This document shows, one piece after another, positions 1 to 8,419 of a stretch of 64,000 nt of DNA. The position numbers and the translations under genes are program-made. Origin of the DNA: Tropicimonas marinistellae (lineage in GTDB: Bacteria > Pseudomonadota > Alphaproteobacteria > Rhodobacterales > Rhodobacteraceae); assembly GCF_001509585.1 (NCBI RefSeq), contig NZ_LNCI01000005.1, positions 124,001 through 188,000 on the forward strand, written 5' to 3'. Within the stretch, counting starts at the first letter, position 1. Every line of letters begins with the position of its first letter. Under the pieces are notes generated by a model. The model searched no databases. It was not told the DNA's origin and saw only the letters and a program-made list of their open reading frames with translations.

Positions 1-37
1 ACTCGCCGATCTGAACGCGGGCGACGTGATGTTCTGA
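1..37 (+). CDS. 3' end of an unidentified CDS (partial)
   Basis: The first bases read, in frame 2, as the C-terminal tail LADLNAGDVMF followed by TGA at 35-37. The residue composition and the stop just before the convergent ilvN stop suggest the end of a real gene that starts left of the window. Only eleven codons are visible, so neither the protein nor the reality of the gene can be settled here. Confidence 0.35.
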   Translation, partial: LADLNAGDVMF

Positions 38-70
38 GCGCCCAGGACGCCGCCAGCACTTGCCCAGGCG

Positions 71-634
71 CTACGCGGACCCGCGGGTCAGGGCGGCCAC
101 GCCGGTACGGGCGGTCTCCACCAGGCCGAGCGGGCGCATCAGCTCGATGAACGCGTCGATCTTCTCGGGCGATCCGGCAATGGAGAATACGAAGCTCTCG
201 AGCGTGGAATCGACCGCATTCGCGCGGAAGATATCGGCCAGACGAAGCGCCTCGACCCGCTTGTCCCCGCTTCCCGTGACCTTCAGGAGGGCCAGCTCGC
301 GCTCCACGGAGGGGCCCTCGGTGGTCAGGTCCTGCACCCGGTGGACCGGAACAAGCCGCCCCAGCTGCGCCTTGATCTGCTCGATGACTTCGGGCGTGCC
401 GGTGGTGACGATCGTGATCCGCGAGCGGTGGCCGGTGTGGTCGACCTCCGCCACCGTCAGGCTTTCGATATTGTAGCCGCGGCCGGAAAAGAGCCCGATG
501 ACACGCGCCAGCACCCCGGCTTCGTTGTCCACGACAACGGCGAGGGTGTGGGTCTCGATGACTTCCGCATTGGGATTGCGCAGATCGTAGGCCGAGTGTT
601 TCGACGAGCCCTGCTTGATCTTCAGTGGCGACAT
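71..634 (-). CDS. ilvN: Acetolactate synthase small (regulatory) subunit
   Basis: A 187-residue protein forming the regulatory subunit of acetohydroxyacid synthase, which makes 2-acetolactate and 2-aceto-2-hydroxybutyrate in valine, leucine and isoleucine synthesis. The N-terminal ACT domain (about residues 28-100) is plain: HTLAVVVDNEAGVLARV, then GYNIESLTV. The C-terminal small-subunit domain follows, with LLKV and an ending near RTGVAALTRG. The open frame extends further upstream, but the ATG at 634 (MSPLKIKQG) gives the normal family length. It is the last gene of the unit that begins with ilvB, and lies 67 bases after the TPR-sulfotransferase gene. It converges with the partial CDS at the left edge. 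Confidence 0.93.
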   Translation of the reverse strand: MSPLKIKQGSSKHSAYDLRNPNAEVIETHTLAVVVDNEAGVLARVIGLFSGRGYNIESLTVAEVDHTGHRSRITIVTTGTPEVIEQIKAQLGRLVPVHRVQDLTTEGPSVERELALLKVTGSGDKRVEALRLADIFRANAVDSTLESFVFSIAGSPEKIDAFIELMRPLGLVETARTGVAALTRGSA

Positions 635-701
635 GTTCTTTCCTCGTCTGTGGCGCGCGTTGCGTGTATCGCGTCGGTGATGTGTTCTTCGGTCTGGCGG
701 C

Positions 702-2423
702 TCATGCGTCATATCCCCAGCGCGCGATCCAGGGCTCCAACAGCGGCAGAACATCCTGCATCTGGCGTTGATAGCGGCGCCAGCGGTCGGTGATGACCTG
801 CGGCCCCGCTCCGGCGGTTTGATCCGGCAAGCTCGCATCCCAGCTGACGCCAAGCGCTGCCAGCGCCGGTTCCATGGCGCTTCGCTGGTCCTCCAGGGCG
901 GCGTCGAGGCGGATCTCCTCAACCGGCAGGTCCAGGAGTTCAACGGTTTCAGTCCAGAGTGTCATGAGCTGGTCGTAGACCCGCGCGGTTCCCTCGAGCG
1001 TCAGGAAATTGTCCGTGGCGCCATTGGAGCGGAAATGCTGCATGAAGGCGCTCAGGACGCAGTCGCAGGGGTGGCGCTGTGTGAACAGGAAGCGGGCCGT
1101 GGGAAACAGCCTGTGGATCAGCGCCGCCTCTCCGAGGTTGAGTGACATACCGTCGATCCGAATGCCCGCGGCTGGCGTCTTCGAAGCTGCGTCGAAGGCA
1201 GTGAAATAGGCCGCGCGCGCGGCGGCGATCCTGTCGTCGGTGAGTGCCGCGAGATCGGACAGCGCCGTGGTCGCCCCAAGAGACTGGCGGACCGGGCGCA
1301 ACAGATCCTGCTTCTCGACAACCGTCACGTCCGGGTGCGCGCGCAGAACGCTGCGAACGAGACCGGTGTCGGAACACGGGAAGCCAACCAGAAAGACTGG
1401 CGGCGGGGTTCCGTTGCCAGCGGACGTGGGCCATGGCCGTCCGGATTGCGCGGCAACGTCGGCAATCCGCTGCTCCAGCGTGGCGAGATAGGGGTTGTCT
1501 GCGCCGGTTCCGGTCACGGCGGTTCGGGCCGCAATGGCATTCGCTTCGGAAAAGGCTTCGAAAGCCTCCGTGCTTTCGCCGAGCCGGTCATAGAGAGAAC
1601 CCAGCAACTCGCTCCGGGTGGCGCGCATCTCCGGCGGCAGGGCTTCCGGGCGTATCCGCTGAAGCTCCTCGACGGCCGCATCGTCCGCGCCCTCCCGAGA
1701 CAGGAGCTTTGCCCTGTGCAGGCGTATCGCGGGGTGCGGTGCGTCCATCGACGCCTCCGCCTGCTCGATGGCGCCTCGGTAGGCGGCAAGGTCTCCCGCC
1801 GACTCGTGGAGCCGGCATAATCCCTCGTGAGCGGCCAGAAGGCCGGGCGACGCGGCAAGTGCGGTTTCGTAGGCCTCGACGGCCTCTGCCTGCCGGCCGA
1901 GATCGGCGAGCACCTGGGCAAGCACCGTGCGGAACGCGGGGTTGGTCGGCGCAAGCGAGGTCGCTTGCCGGGCCGGGATCAACGCCATGTCCGGTTTTCC
2001 GGCCTGGCGCAGGGCGGTGGCGAGGTTGTTATGTGCCTCGGCGAACTCGGGGGCGATTTCCACGGCGCGGGCAAAGGCGTCGATTGCTTTTCCTCGGTGC
2101 CCCTGCTGTGCGTGAACGATGCCGAGCAGATTATGCGCAAGCGGAACCCGCGGACTGGCACGCAAGAGCGCTTCGAGCGCCGATTGCGCCTCCGGCCAGC
2201 GTGCCTTGTTCAACAGGGCACGGATTTCGTCCAGCTCCGCCTGGAGCCCGGAGGCCAGCGCATCGGACAGGCGGGCCAGTTCGCTGCGGGCTTCGGGATG
2301 GTCGGGCACACGCTTCAGGATGGCACGATAGATCGCAGCGGCTTCGGCATGGCCATCCGGCTTGCGGGAAAGCGCCTGCGCGCGTTTGAGCGCCTCGGGG
2401 AGGGAAAGGGTCTTTTGCGTCAT
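702..2423 (-). CDS. TPR-repeat protein with C-terminal sulfotransferase-like domain
   Basis: A 573-residue protein. The N-terminal half (about residues 25-300) holds tandem tetratricopeptide repeats such as AHNNLATALRQAGKPDMAL. The C-terminal half resembles PAPS-dependent sulfotransferases: VFLVGFPCSDTG around 344-354, RFLFTQRHPCDCVLSAF around 443-459, and a terminal WRRYQRQMQDVLPLLEPWI typical of bacterial TPR-sulfotransferases. The 5'-phosphosulfate loop, normally PRSGTT, reads P-C350-S-D-T-G, so key PAPS contacts appear lost while the 3'-phosphate motif RHPCD is kept. No substrate can be named. The gene sits between ilvB (119 bases upstream) and ilvN (67 bases downstream) on the same strand and probably shares their mRNA. 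Start chosen at 2423 (MTQKTLSLPEAL). Confidence 0.85.
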   Translation of the reverse strand: MTQKTLSLPEALKRAQALSRKPDGHAEAAAIYRAILKRVPDHPEARSELARLSDALASGLQAELDEIRALLNKARWPEAQSALEALLRASPRVPLAHNLLGIVHAQQGHRGKAIDAFARAVEIAPEFAEAHNNLATALRQAGKPDMALIPARQATSLAPTNPAFRTVLAQVLADLGRQAEAVEAYETALAASPGLLAAHEGLCRLHESAGDLAAYRGAIEQAEASMDAPHPAIRLHRAKLLSREGADDAAVEELQRIRPEALPPEMRATRSELLGSLYDRLGESTEAFEAFSEANAIAARTAVTGTGADNPYLATLEQRIADVAAQSGRPWPTSAGNGTPPPVFLVGFPCSDTGLVRSVLRAHPDVTVVEKQDLLRPVRQSLGATTALSDLAALTDDRIAAARAAYFTAFDAASKTPAAGIRIDGMSLNLGEAALIHRLFPTARFLFTQRHPCDCVLSAFMQHFRSNGATDNFLTLEGTARVYDQLMTLWTETVELLDLPVEEIRLDAALEDQRSAMEPALAALGVSWDASLPDQTAGAGPQVITDRWRRYQRQMQDVLPLLEPWIARWGYDA

Positions 2424-2542
2424 AGGGTTTCTTCGCGCAAGCGGAGCGGGAAGGGAAGGCTTCAGGGGCCCAAAACGTACGACCGGCGCCACACGGCCGG
2501 CGTGGGCGGGCGCCGGTTGGCCGGCACCCCCCTTATCGCATG

Positions 2543-4297
2543 TCAGACCAGCACGGCACCGGACGATCCGATGGCATCCTTGGTGGATGCCTCGCCGAGC
2601 AGCATGTTGTTGTGCGGCTCTCCCGACGGGATCATCGGGAAGCAGTTCTCGTGCTTCTCGACCAGACAGTCGAAGATCACCGGGCCATCGTAGTTGATCA
2701 TCTCCATGATCGCGTCGTCCAGGTCGGCGGGGTCGGAGATCTGGATCCCCTTGCCGCCGAAGGCCTCGGCCAGTTTGACGAAATCGGGCAGGGCCTCGGA
2801 CCAGCTGTGCGAATAGCGCTCGCCATGCAGCAGTTCCTGCCACTGGCGCACCATGCCCAGACGCTCGTTGTTCAGAATGAACTGCTTCACGGGCAGGTCG
2901 TATTGCGCCGCCGTGCCCATCTCCTGCATGTTCATCAGCCAGCTTGCGTCGCCCGCCACGTTGATGACGAGGGCCTCGGGATGCGCCACCTGGACGCCAA
3001 CGGAGGCAGGCAGGCCATAGCCCATCGTGCCCAAGCCGCCGCTGGTCATCCAGCGATGCGGATCCTCGAAGCCCATGAACTGCGCCGCCCACATCTGGTG
3101 CTGGCCGACCTCGGTGCAGATGTAGCGGTCGTGGCCCTTGGTCAGCGCTTCCAGACGCTGGATCGCGTACTGCGGCTTGATGATCTTGTCGGAGTTCTTG
3201 AAATAGAGGCAGTTGACCGCCTTCCATTCCTCGATCTGCGCCCACCACTTGGCCAGTCCGGCCTTGTTCACCTTGCGGCCGCGGGCCTTCCAGATCCGCA
3301 GGGCGTCCTCCAGCACATGCGCGATATCGCCGATGATCGGGAAATCGGTGCGGATCACCTTGTTGATCGAGCTTGGGTCGATGTCGATATGGGCCTTCAC
3401 CGAATGGGGGCTGAAATCCGCGATGCGCCCGGTGATGCGGTCGTCGAACCGCGCACCGACATTGATCATCAGGTCGCAGCCGTGCATCGCCAGGTTGGCC
3501 TCGTAGAGGCCGTGCATCCCCAGCATCCCCAGCCAGTGCTCGCCGGAGGCCGGATAGGCGCCCAGGCCCATCAGCGTCGAGGTGATCGGGAAGCCCGTTG
3601 CCTCCACGAATTCGCGCAGCAGCTGGCTGGCAACCTTGCCGGAGTTGATCACCCCGCCGCCGGTATAGAAGATCGGGCGTTCCGCCGTCTCGATTGCCGC
3701 GACCAGATCGGTGATGATCTCGGTGTCGCCCTTGACGCGGGGCTGGTAGTGACCCGGCTTGATTTCATTCGGTCCGACGTAGGTGCCGGAGGCGAACTGG
3801 ACATCCTTGGGGATGTCGATGAGCACCGGGCCCGGGCGGCCGGAGGTGGCGACGTGAAACGCCTGGTGGATCGTACCAGCCAGGTCCTCGGTGTCCTTGA
3901 TCAGCCAGTTGTGCTTGGTGCAGGCACGGGTGATGCCGACGGTGTCGGCCTCCTGGAAGGCGTCCGAGCCGATCATGAAGGTGGGCACCTGGCCCGACAG
4001 GACGACCATCGGGATCGAATCCATCAGCGCATCGGTGATGCCGGTGACGGCATTGGTGGCGCCGGGGCCGGATGTGACCAGCACCACGCCGGGCTTGCCG
4101 GTGGAGCGTGCGTAGCCTTCCGCGGCATGGGCCGCGCCCTGTTCGTGGCGCACCAAGATATGCTTGATGCCCTGATCCTGGAAAATCTCGTCATAGATCG
4201 GAAGGACGGCGCCACCGGGATAGCCGAATACGACGTCCACGCCCTGGTCCTTCAGGGCCTGGACCACCATTCTTGCTCCGGTCATCTGCTGCGCCAT
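2543..4297 (-). CDS. ilvB: Acetolactate synthase large (catalytic) subunit
   Basis: A 584-residue ThDP-dependent enzyme that condenses two pyruvates, or pyruvate and 2-oxobutyrate, in the first committed step of branched-chain amino acid synthesis. Visible features are the N-terminal pyrimidine-binding domain with the catalytic glutamate in HEQGAAHAAEGYAR, the central FAD-fold domain, and the C-terminal diphosphate-binding motif GDASWLMNMQEMG ending in ILNN, followed by ERLGMVRQWQ. The diphosphate motif starts GDA rather than the commonest GDG. Length is normal. The start at 4297 (MAQQMTGARM) lies 86 bases after a leader peptide and its attenuator, so expression is probably governed by charged branched-chain tRNA levels. 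IlvN, its regulatory partner, is two genes downstream. Confidence 0.96.
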   Translation of the reverse strand: MAQQMTGARMVVQALKDQGVDVVFGYPGGAVLPIYDEIFQDQGIKHILVRHEQGAAHAAEGYARSTGKPGVVLVTSGPGATNAVTGITDALMDSIPMVVLSGQVPTFMIGSDAFQEADTVGITRACTKHNWLIKDTEDLAGTIHQAFHVATSGRPGPVLIDIPKDVQFASGTYVGPNEIKPGHYQPRVKGDTEIITDLVAAIETAERPIFYTGGGVINSGKVASQLLREFVEATGFPITSTLMGLGAYPASGEHWLGMLGMHGLYEANLAMHGCDLMINVGARFDDRITGRIADFSPHSVKAHIDIDPSSINKVIRTDFPIIGDIAHVLEDALRIWKARGRKVNKAGLAKWWAQIEEWKAVNCLYFKNSDKIIKPQYAIQRLEALTKGHDRYICTEVGQHQMWAAQFMGFEDPHRWMTSGGLGTMGYGLPASVGVQVAHPEALVINVAGDASWLMNMQEMGTAAQYDLPVKQFILNNERLGMVRQWQELLHGERYSHSWSEALPDFVKLAEAFGGKGIQISDPADLDDAIMEMINYDGPVIFDCLVEKHENCFPMIPSGEPHNNMLLGEASTKDAIGSSGAVLV

Positions 4298-4326
4298 CGT
4301 CTTTCTCCATCTTCAGGCATCGCGGC

Positions 4327-4400
4327 AATAAAAAACCCCCGTCCGTAGAACGAGGGCGCATGGGGTACCGTTATGGTCAACCGTTACCGGCCCATGCGCC
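4327..4400 (-). promoter_or_regulatory. Transcription attenuator of the ilvB operon
   Basis: On the minus strand a hairpin CCCTCG (4351-4356) / CGGGGG (4336-4341) is followed by a T-rich run (complement of 4327-4335) and forms an intrinsic terminator. A competing pairing is exact over ten bases: GGCGCATGGG (complement of 4391-4400), inside the end of the leader-peptide frame, with CCCATGCGCC (complement of 4355-4364). The 3' arm of the competing stem overlaps the 5' arm of the terminator by two bases. A ribosome stalled on the Ile-Leu-Val codons would leave the first arm free and favour read-through. A ribosome reaching the stop codon would cover it and favour termination. The fold is read by eye. 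Confidence 0.82.
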
Positions 4401-4431
4401 TTTCTCCTACGAGTACAAGAATGCTGGCCAT
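4384..4431 (-). CDS. ilv leader peptide
   Basis: A 15-codon frame, MASILVLVGERRMGR then TAA, containing five consecutive branched-chain residues (I-L-V-L-V). It is preceded by AAAGGA about a dozen bases upstream and followed by the competing hairpins described for the attenuator. This is the classic architecture of an amino-acid attenuator, where translation of the regulatory codons reports the supply of charged Ile-, Leu- and Val-tRNA. It ends 86 bases before the ilvB start codon. Confidence 0.85.
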   Translation of the reverse strand: MASILVLVGERRMGR

Positions 4432-4708
4432 TCTCGGGGATTCCTTTCGTTTCGTGCGGGCGACCTTAGGTGCCTCTTCCGAGGGCGTCAACGGCTTTTG
4501 CGGATAAAGTGACGCAGGTGCTCCCCCGATTGGAATAATCTTTCGCAGCATGGGGGCCGCGATGGCGTCCGAGATCGCCGCAGCAGGCGGTCGAACCGGC
4601 GCGGCCGGAATGATTTTGTGAATGGCGGGGGCGCTGGTACCCTTGCCGAGGCGGCTTGTTTCTGCCGCCGCGAAACTTGGTTGCAGATGAACGATGGGGA
4701 GGTCGGTC

Positions 4709-6625
4709 ATGCTCAAGTCTTTTTATGCAGCACAATTGATAACGGTGGGCGCATTCGCCCTTGCGGTGGGCCAGTCGCCTGCGACGGCAAACGAATTCGC
4801 CCACGATCAGGGCAAGGTCGAAGAAAACCTGTCAGACGATCATTTCTCGCCCTATGCAGGCAGGGATTTCCTGATGACCCCGCTGTGGGGGGATTCCCAC
4901 CTTCACACGATGGTTTCCGTCGACGCGGGCACCATGACCCGGCTCTCGCAGGAGCAGGCCTTCCGCTTTGCTCGGGGCGAGGAGGTTACGACCACCCATG
5001 GGCTGAAGGCCAAGCTGTCGCGGCCGCTCGACTGGCTGGTGGTTTCGGATCATGCGGAGATGTATGGGCTCATGCCGCAATTGCTGGCCGGCGATCCCGA
5101 GGTGCTCTCAAGCGAGCAGGGGCGGGCCTGGTACGACGCCTTGACCGCCGGCGATCCGCAGCTGGCCTTCGATACCGCGATGGAGATCGTCGCGTCGCTG
5201 TCGGGGGACGTGGCTCCGATCGACAACCCCAGGGCAATCAGGCACGCCTGGGAGGATTACACGGCACTTGCCGACCGGTACAACGAACCCGGCGTCTTCA
5301 GCGCGATCATCGGGTACGAGTACACCACGGAGGGCGCGAACAACCTGCACCGCAACGTGCTGTTCCGCGATGACTCGATCCGGGCAAACCAGACCCGTCC
5401 GTTCTCCCAGTATGACAGCAAGAACCCCGAAGACCTGTGGACCTATCTGGCGGAATACGAGGCGCGGACAAGCGGCGAGGTTCTGGCAATCGCCCACAAC
5501 GGCAACCTGTCGAACGGGCGCATGTTCTCCATGAATGCCTACGACGGCTCGCCGCTGACGGTCGAGATCGCAGAGGCGCGGGCGCGGTTCGAACCGCTCT
5601 ACGAGGCGACCCAGATCAAGGGAGACGGCGAGGCGCATCCGTTCCTGTCGCCCGACGACGAATTCGCCGATTTCGATAGCTGGGATGCAGCCAACCTGAA
5701 CGGGACCGAGGTGAAGGAGCCGGAAATGCTCGCCGGCGAATACGCGCGCGAGGCGTTGAAGCGTGGAATGAAGATCGAGCAGGAACTCGGTGTGAATCCG
5801 TTCAAATTCGGCATGGTCGGTGCGACCGATTCACATACGGGCATGGCGACGGCGGCCGAGGAAAACTTCTTTGGCAAGCACTCGGGCGTGGAGCCCGAGC
5901 CGAACCGCTGGGAGCACGTGGTGATCGAGGCGCCTGACCCCGACCTCACGATCTACGGCTGGAAGCAGGCGGCCGGCGGCCTCGGCGCGGTCTGGGCAAA
6001 GGAAAACACGCGGGCCGCGATCTTTGATGCGATGATGCGCCGCGAAACCTATGCGACCACGGGATCGCGGATGATCGTGCGGTTCTTCGGCGGCTGGGAG
6101 TTCACGGACGCGGATCTACAAACCCGCCTTCCGGCCGATGTGGGGTACCAGAAGGGCGTGCCGATGGGCGGGAACCTCCCCATGGCCGCCGAGGGCGGTG
6201 CGCCGACGTTCCTTGTCGCGGCCCTGCGGGACCAGTTTTCGGGCAATCTCGACCGCATACAGATCGTCAAGGGATGGGTCGATGCCGGCGGCGAGACGCA
6301 GGAAAAGGTCTACAACGTTGTCTGGTCGGGGGATCGCGCTCTGGACGCCGACGGGAAGCTTCCGGACGTTGGCAACACCGTGGATGTGGCCAATGCTGTC
6401 TGGACGAACACCATCGGGGCGCCGGAGCTGGTTGGCGTTTGGCAGGACCCGGAGTTCGATCCGGCGTTGCGGGCCTTTTACTATGCGCGTGTGATCGAGA
6501 TACCGACTCCGCGGTGGACGGCGTACGAGGCAAAGCGCTTCGGCGTGACGATGCCGGACGAGGTGCCGATGACCACAACGGAACGTGCCTACACGGCGCC
6601 GATCTGGTACACGCCGGAGTCGTAA
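4709..6625 (+). CDS. Secreted DUF3604 (PHP-like) protein
   Basis: A 638-residue protein of the DUF3604 family. Its N-terminal signature LWGDSHLHTMVSVDAG (about residues 59-74) resembles the metal-binding HxH motif of PHP-type hydrolases, and a second histidine-containing motif VGATDSHTGMA lies near 371-381. The enzymatic activity of the family is not established. An N-terminal hydrophobic stretch ending near SPATA predicts a signal peptide and periplasmic export. ATG 4709 is preferred over an in-frame ATG at 4694 because GGGGAGG stands just upstream of 4709 and overlaps the other start. It faces away from the ilvB leader. A stem-loop follows the stop at 6646-6681. Confidence 0.85.
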   Translation: MLKSFYAAQLITVGAFALAVGQSPATANEFAHDQGKVEENLSDDHFSPYAGRDFLMTPLWGDSHLHTMVSVDAGTMTRLSQEQAFRFARGEEVTTTHGLKAKLSRPLDWLVVSDHAEMYGLMPQLLAGDPEVLSSEQGRAWYDALTAGDPQLAFDTAMEIVASLSGDVAPIDNPRAIRHAWEDYTALADRYNEPGVFSAIIGYEYTTEGANNLHRNVLFRDDSIRANQTRPFSQYDSKNPEDLWTYLAEYEARTSGEVLAIAHNGNLSNGRMFSMNAYDGSPLTVEIAEARARFEPLYEATQIKGDGEAHPFLSPDDEFADFDSWDAANLNGTEVKEPEMLAGEYAREALKRGMKIEQELGVNPFKFGMVGATDSHTGMATAAEENFFGKHSGVEPEPNRWEHVVIEAPDPDLTIYGWKQAAGGLGAVWAKENTRAAIFDAMMRRETYATTGSRMIVRFFGGWEFTDADLQTRLPADVGYQKGVPMGGNLPMAAEGGAPTFLVAALRDQFSGNLDRIQIVKGWVDAGGETQEKVYNVVWSGDRALDADGKLPDVGNTVDVANAVWTNTIGAPELVGVWQDPEFDPALRAFYYARVIEIPTPRWTAYEAKRFGVTMPDEVPMTTTERAYTAPIWYTPES

Positions 6626-6645
6626 TCCGCCCGGTTAAGGACGCG

Positions 6646-6681
6646 GCTGGTGCCGGAACGCAACGCGATTTCGGCACCGGC
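6646..6681 (+). terminator. Stem-loop after the DUF3604 gene
   Basis: GCTGGTGCCGGAA (6646-6658) pairs with TTTCGGCACCGGC (6669-6681), a 13-base stem with two G-T pairs around a ten-base loop, 21 bases after the stop codon. No U-run follows, so it may be a processed or Rho-assisted 3' end rather than a strong intrinsic terminator. Confidence 0.5.
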
Positions 6682-6811
6682 TGACGCACACGTCCCGTTC
6701 CATGCGATAGGCATGACGATGTTGGCTCTGGCTTCGCCGCCGACGCGTAGGGGAATGCGTATTCATGACAGATTTTATTATGTATATGAAATATGATTTA
6801 TTACCCCCACA

Positions 6812-6825
6812 ATGACACAGGTCAA
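6812..6825 (+). promoter_or_regulatory. FNR/CRP-family box upstream of cytochrome c peroxidase
   Basis: ATGAC-ACAG-GTCAA matches the TTGAC-N4-GTCAA pattern of FNR/DNR-type sites in all but one base. It lies 63 bases before the ccp start codon in an AT-rich stretch (6760-6840). Bacterial cytochrome c peroxidases are often induced at low oxygen by FNR-type regulators, which fits, but binding is inferred. Confidence 0.55.
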
Positions 6826-6887
6826 AGTAACGCGAATTTTTATGGCTCAATGAGTGAACCTAGAACCACTCTAAATCGGAGCCAGAG

Positions 6888-7934
6888 ATGCGACGTTTCC
6901 TCGTAGCCACCACCGCAATGACCTGTGTCCTGAGCGGACCGCTTGCCGCAAATGAATTGCGTGAGATGGCGCTGGAGTACTTCGAACCGTTGCCATCGAC
7001 GTTGATGGCACCGGCGGACAACATCGTCACGCCGGAAAAGATCGACCTGGGCAAGGCGCTGTTCTTCGATCCGCGCATGTCGGCTTCGGGCGTGTTCTCC
7101 TGCAACTCGTGCCACAACCTGGCAACCGGTGGAGACGACAACCTTGAGACCTCGATTGGCCATGGCTGGCAGAAGGGGCCCCGCAATGCGCCGACCGTGT
7201 TGAACTCCGTCTTCAACGTCGCGCAGTTCTGGGACGGTCGCGCCGAGGATCTCAAGGCACAGGCGAAGGGACCGGTTCAGGCGGGCGTGGAGATGGCCAA
7301 CACGCCGGAGAACGTGATTGCGACGCTGAAATCCATGCCGCAATACGTCGACTGGTTCGATGCGGCGTTCCCGGACGAGGAAGACCCCATCACCTTCGAC
7401 AATTTCGCCAAGGCGATCGAGGCCTACGAGGTGACGCTGGTCACGCCGTCGCCGTTCGATTCCTTCCTGAACGGGAACGACGGTGCGCTCGACGAGACCG
7501 AACAGGCGGGGCTTGCGCTGTTTATGGATCACGGCTGCGTCGCATGCCACAACGGTGTGAACGTCGGTGGGCATGATTACTATCCGTTCGGCCTGATCGA
7601 GAAGCCGGGCGCGGACGTTCTGCCGGAAGGCGATGTCGGCCGCTTCGCCGTGACCGAGACGGCCGATGATGAGTACGTGTTCCGTGCCGCGCCGCTGCGC
7701 AACATTGACCAGACGGCGCCTTACTTCCACTCCGGCAAGGTCTGGGGATTGAAGGAAGCGGTGCAGATCATGTCCATGTCGCAGCTCGGGGCGGAAATGG
7801 AGGATGGCGACATCGAGAAGATCGTCGCGTTCCTCGGCACTCTGACGGGGGATATGCCAGAGGTCGTCTATCCGGTGCTACCGGCGGAGACGGGCGACAC
7901 GCCAAAGCCCACCGGTCACGTCGTTCCGGAATGA
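6888..7934 (+). CDS. ccpA: Di-heme cytochrome c peroxidase (CCP/MauG family)
   Basis: A 348-residue periplasmic protein with a Sec signal ending near PLAANE. Two heme c attachment sites are visible: CNSCH at about residues 72-76 and CVACH at 217-221. The surrounding family motifs are present: LGKALFFDPRMSASG, NAPTVLNSVFN, FWDGRAEDL and PLRNIDQTAPYFHSG. Such enzymes reduce hydrogen peroxide to water with electrons from small c-type cytochromes; a candidate donor is the cytochrome c encoded at 23506-23889. The ribosome site GGAGCC precedes the ATG, an FNR-type box lies upstream, and a strong terminator follows, so it is a single-gene unit. It could be a MauG-like enzyme, but no partner operon supports that. 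Confidence 0.92.
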   Translation: MRRFLVATTAMTCVLSGPLAANELREMALEYFEPLPSTLMAPADNIVTPEKIDLGKALFFDPRMSASGVFSCNSCHNLATGGDDNLETSIGHGWQKGPRNAPTVLNSVFNVAQFWDGRAEDLKAQAKGPVQAGVEMANTPENVIATLKSMPQYVDWFDAAFPDEEDPITFDNFAKAIEAYEVTLVTPSPFDSFLNGNDGALDETEQAGLALFMDHGCVACHNGVNVGGHDYYPFGLIEKPGADVLPEGDVGRFAVTETADDEYVFRAAPLRNIDQTAPYFHSGKVWGLKEAVQIMSMSQLGAEMEDGDIEKIVAFLGTLTGDMPEVVYPVLPAETGDTPKPTGHVVPE

Positions 7935-7967
7935 TGTCATAATAACAATACGCTATCCACAAAACTT

Positions 7968-7999
7968 CGCCGTCCGGATGAGCCTCCGGGCGGCGTTTT
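7968..7999 (+). terminator. Intrinsic terminator after ccpA
   Basis: CGCCGTCCGGA (7968-7978) pairs with TCCGGGCGGCG (7985-7995) with one G-T pair and is followed by TTTT, 33 bases after the ccpA stop. Confidence 0.85.
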
Positions 8000-8024
8000 C
8001 GTTGTGCGGATGCCCGTGGTCGTT

Positions 8025-8417
8025 CTACTCGTGGGGCCGCGTGGGCTCGACGAGATCCCAGCGGTTGCCAAAGGGGTCTTCCCAGACGGCGACGGTTCCG
8101 TAGCTCTCCCGTCGTGGTTCTTCGCAAAAGCGGGCGCCAGCGGCTTCGAGACGGCGGCGATCCCTTTCGAAGTCGTCGGTTTGAAGAAACAGGCTCACCC
8201 GGCCTCCGGTTTGGTTGCCGATGGCCGCCTGCTGTGCCGGGGTGGCGGCGCGCGCCAGGACGAGACGGCATTGACCGCCCTCGGGTGCAACGGTGACCCA
8301 GCGCTTTCCGTCCTGGGGAATGTCTTCGAGCAGAGCCCAGCCGAGGCCATCCACGAAGAATGCAATCGCGGCGTCATAGTCCGGCACCACCAACGTGACG
8401 GCGGACAGGAATGGCAT
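8025..8417 (-). CDS. VOC-family (glyoxalase/bleomycin-resistance-like) protein
   Basis: A 130-residue single-domain protein with the vicinal oxygen chelate pattern: an opening beta strand MPFLSAVTLVVPDYDAAIAFF, then a second repeat with SLFLQTDDFERDRRRLEAAG and VAVWEDPFGNRWDLVEP. The family contains glyoxalases, dioxygenases and antibiotic-binding proteins, and the sequence does not decide among them. Its ATG lies two bases after the bpt stop codon, so the two genes are surely cotranscribed and probably translationally coupled. Confidence 0.85.
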   Translation of the reverse strand: MPFLSAVTLVVPDYDAAIAFFVDGLGWALLEDIPQDGKRWVTVAPEGGQCRLVLARAATPAQQAAIGNQTGGRVSLFLQTDDFERDRRRLEAAGARFCEEPRRESYGTVAVWEDPFGNRWDLVEPTRPHE

Positions 8418-8419
8418 GG

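Noticed and set aside
2424-3248. N-terminal extension of the TPR-sulfotransferase frame into ilvB
   Set aside because: The frame is open by chance across the ilvB coding region; normal TPR start at 2423 and no coding character before it.
2540-4348. 602-residue plus-strand frame opposite ilvB
   Set aside because: Antisense shadow of a strongly conserved gene in GC-rich DNA; His/Asp/Arg-rich composition without domains.
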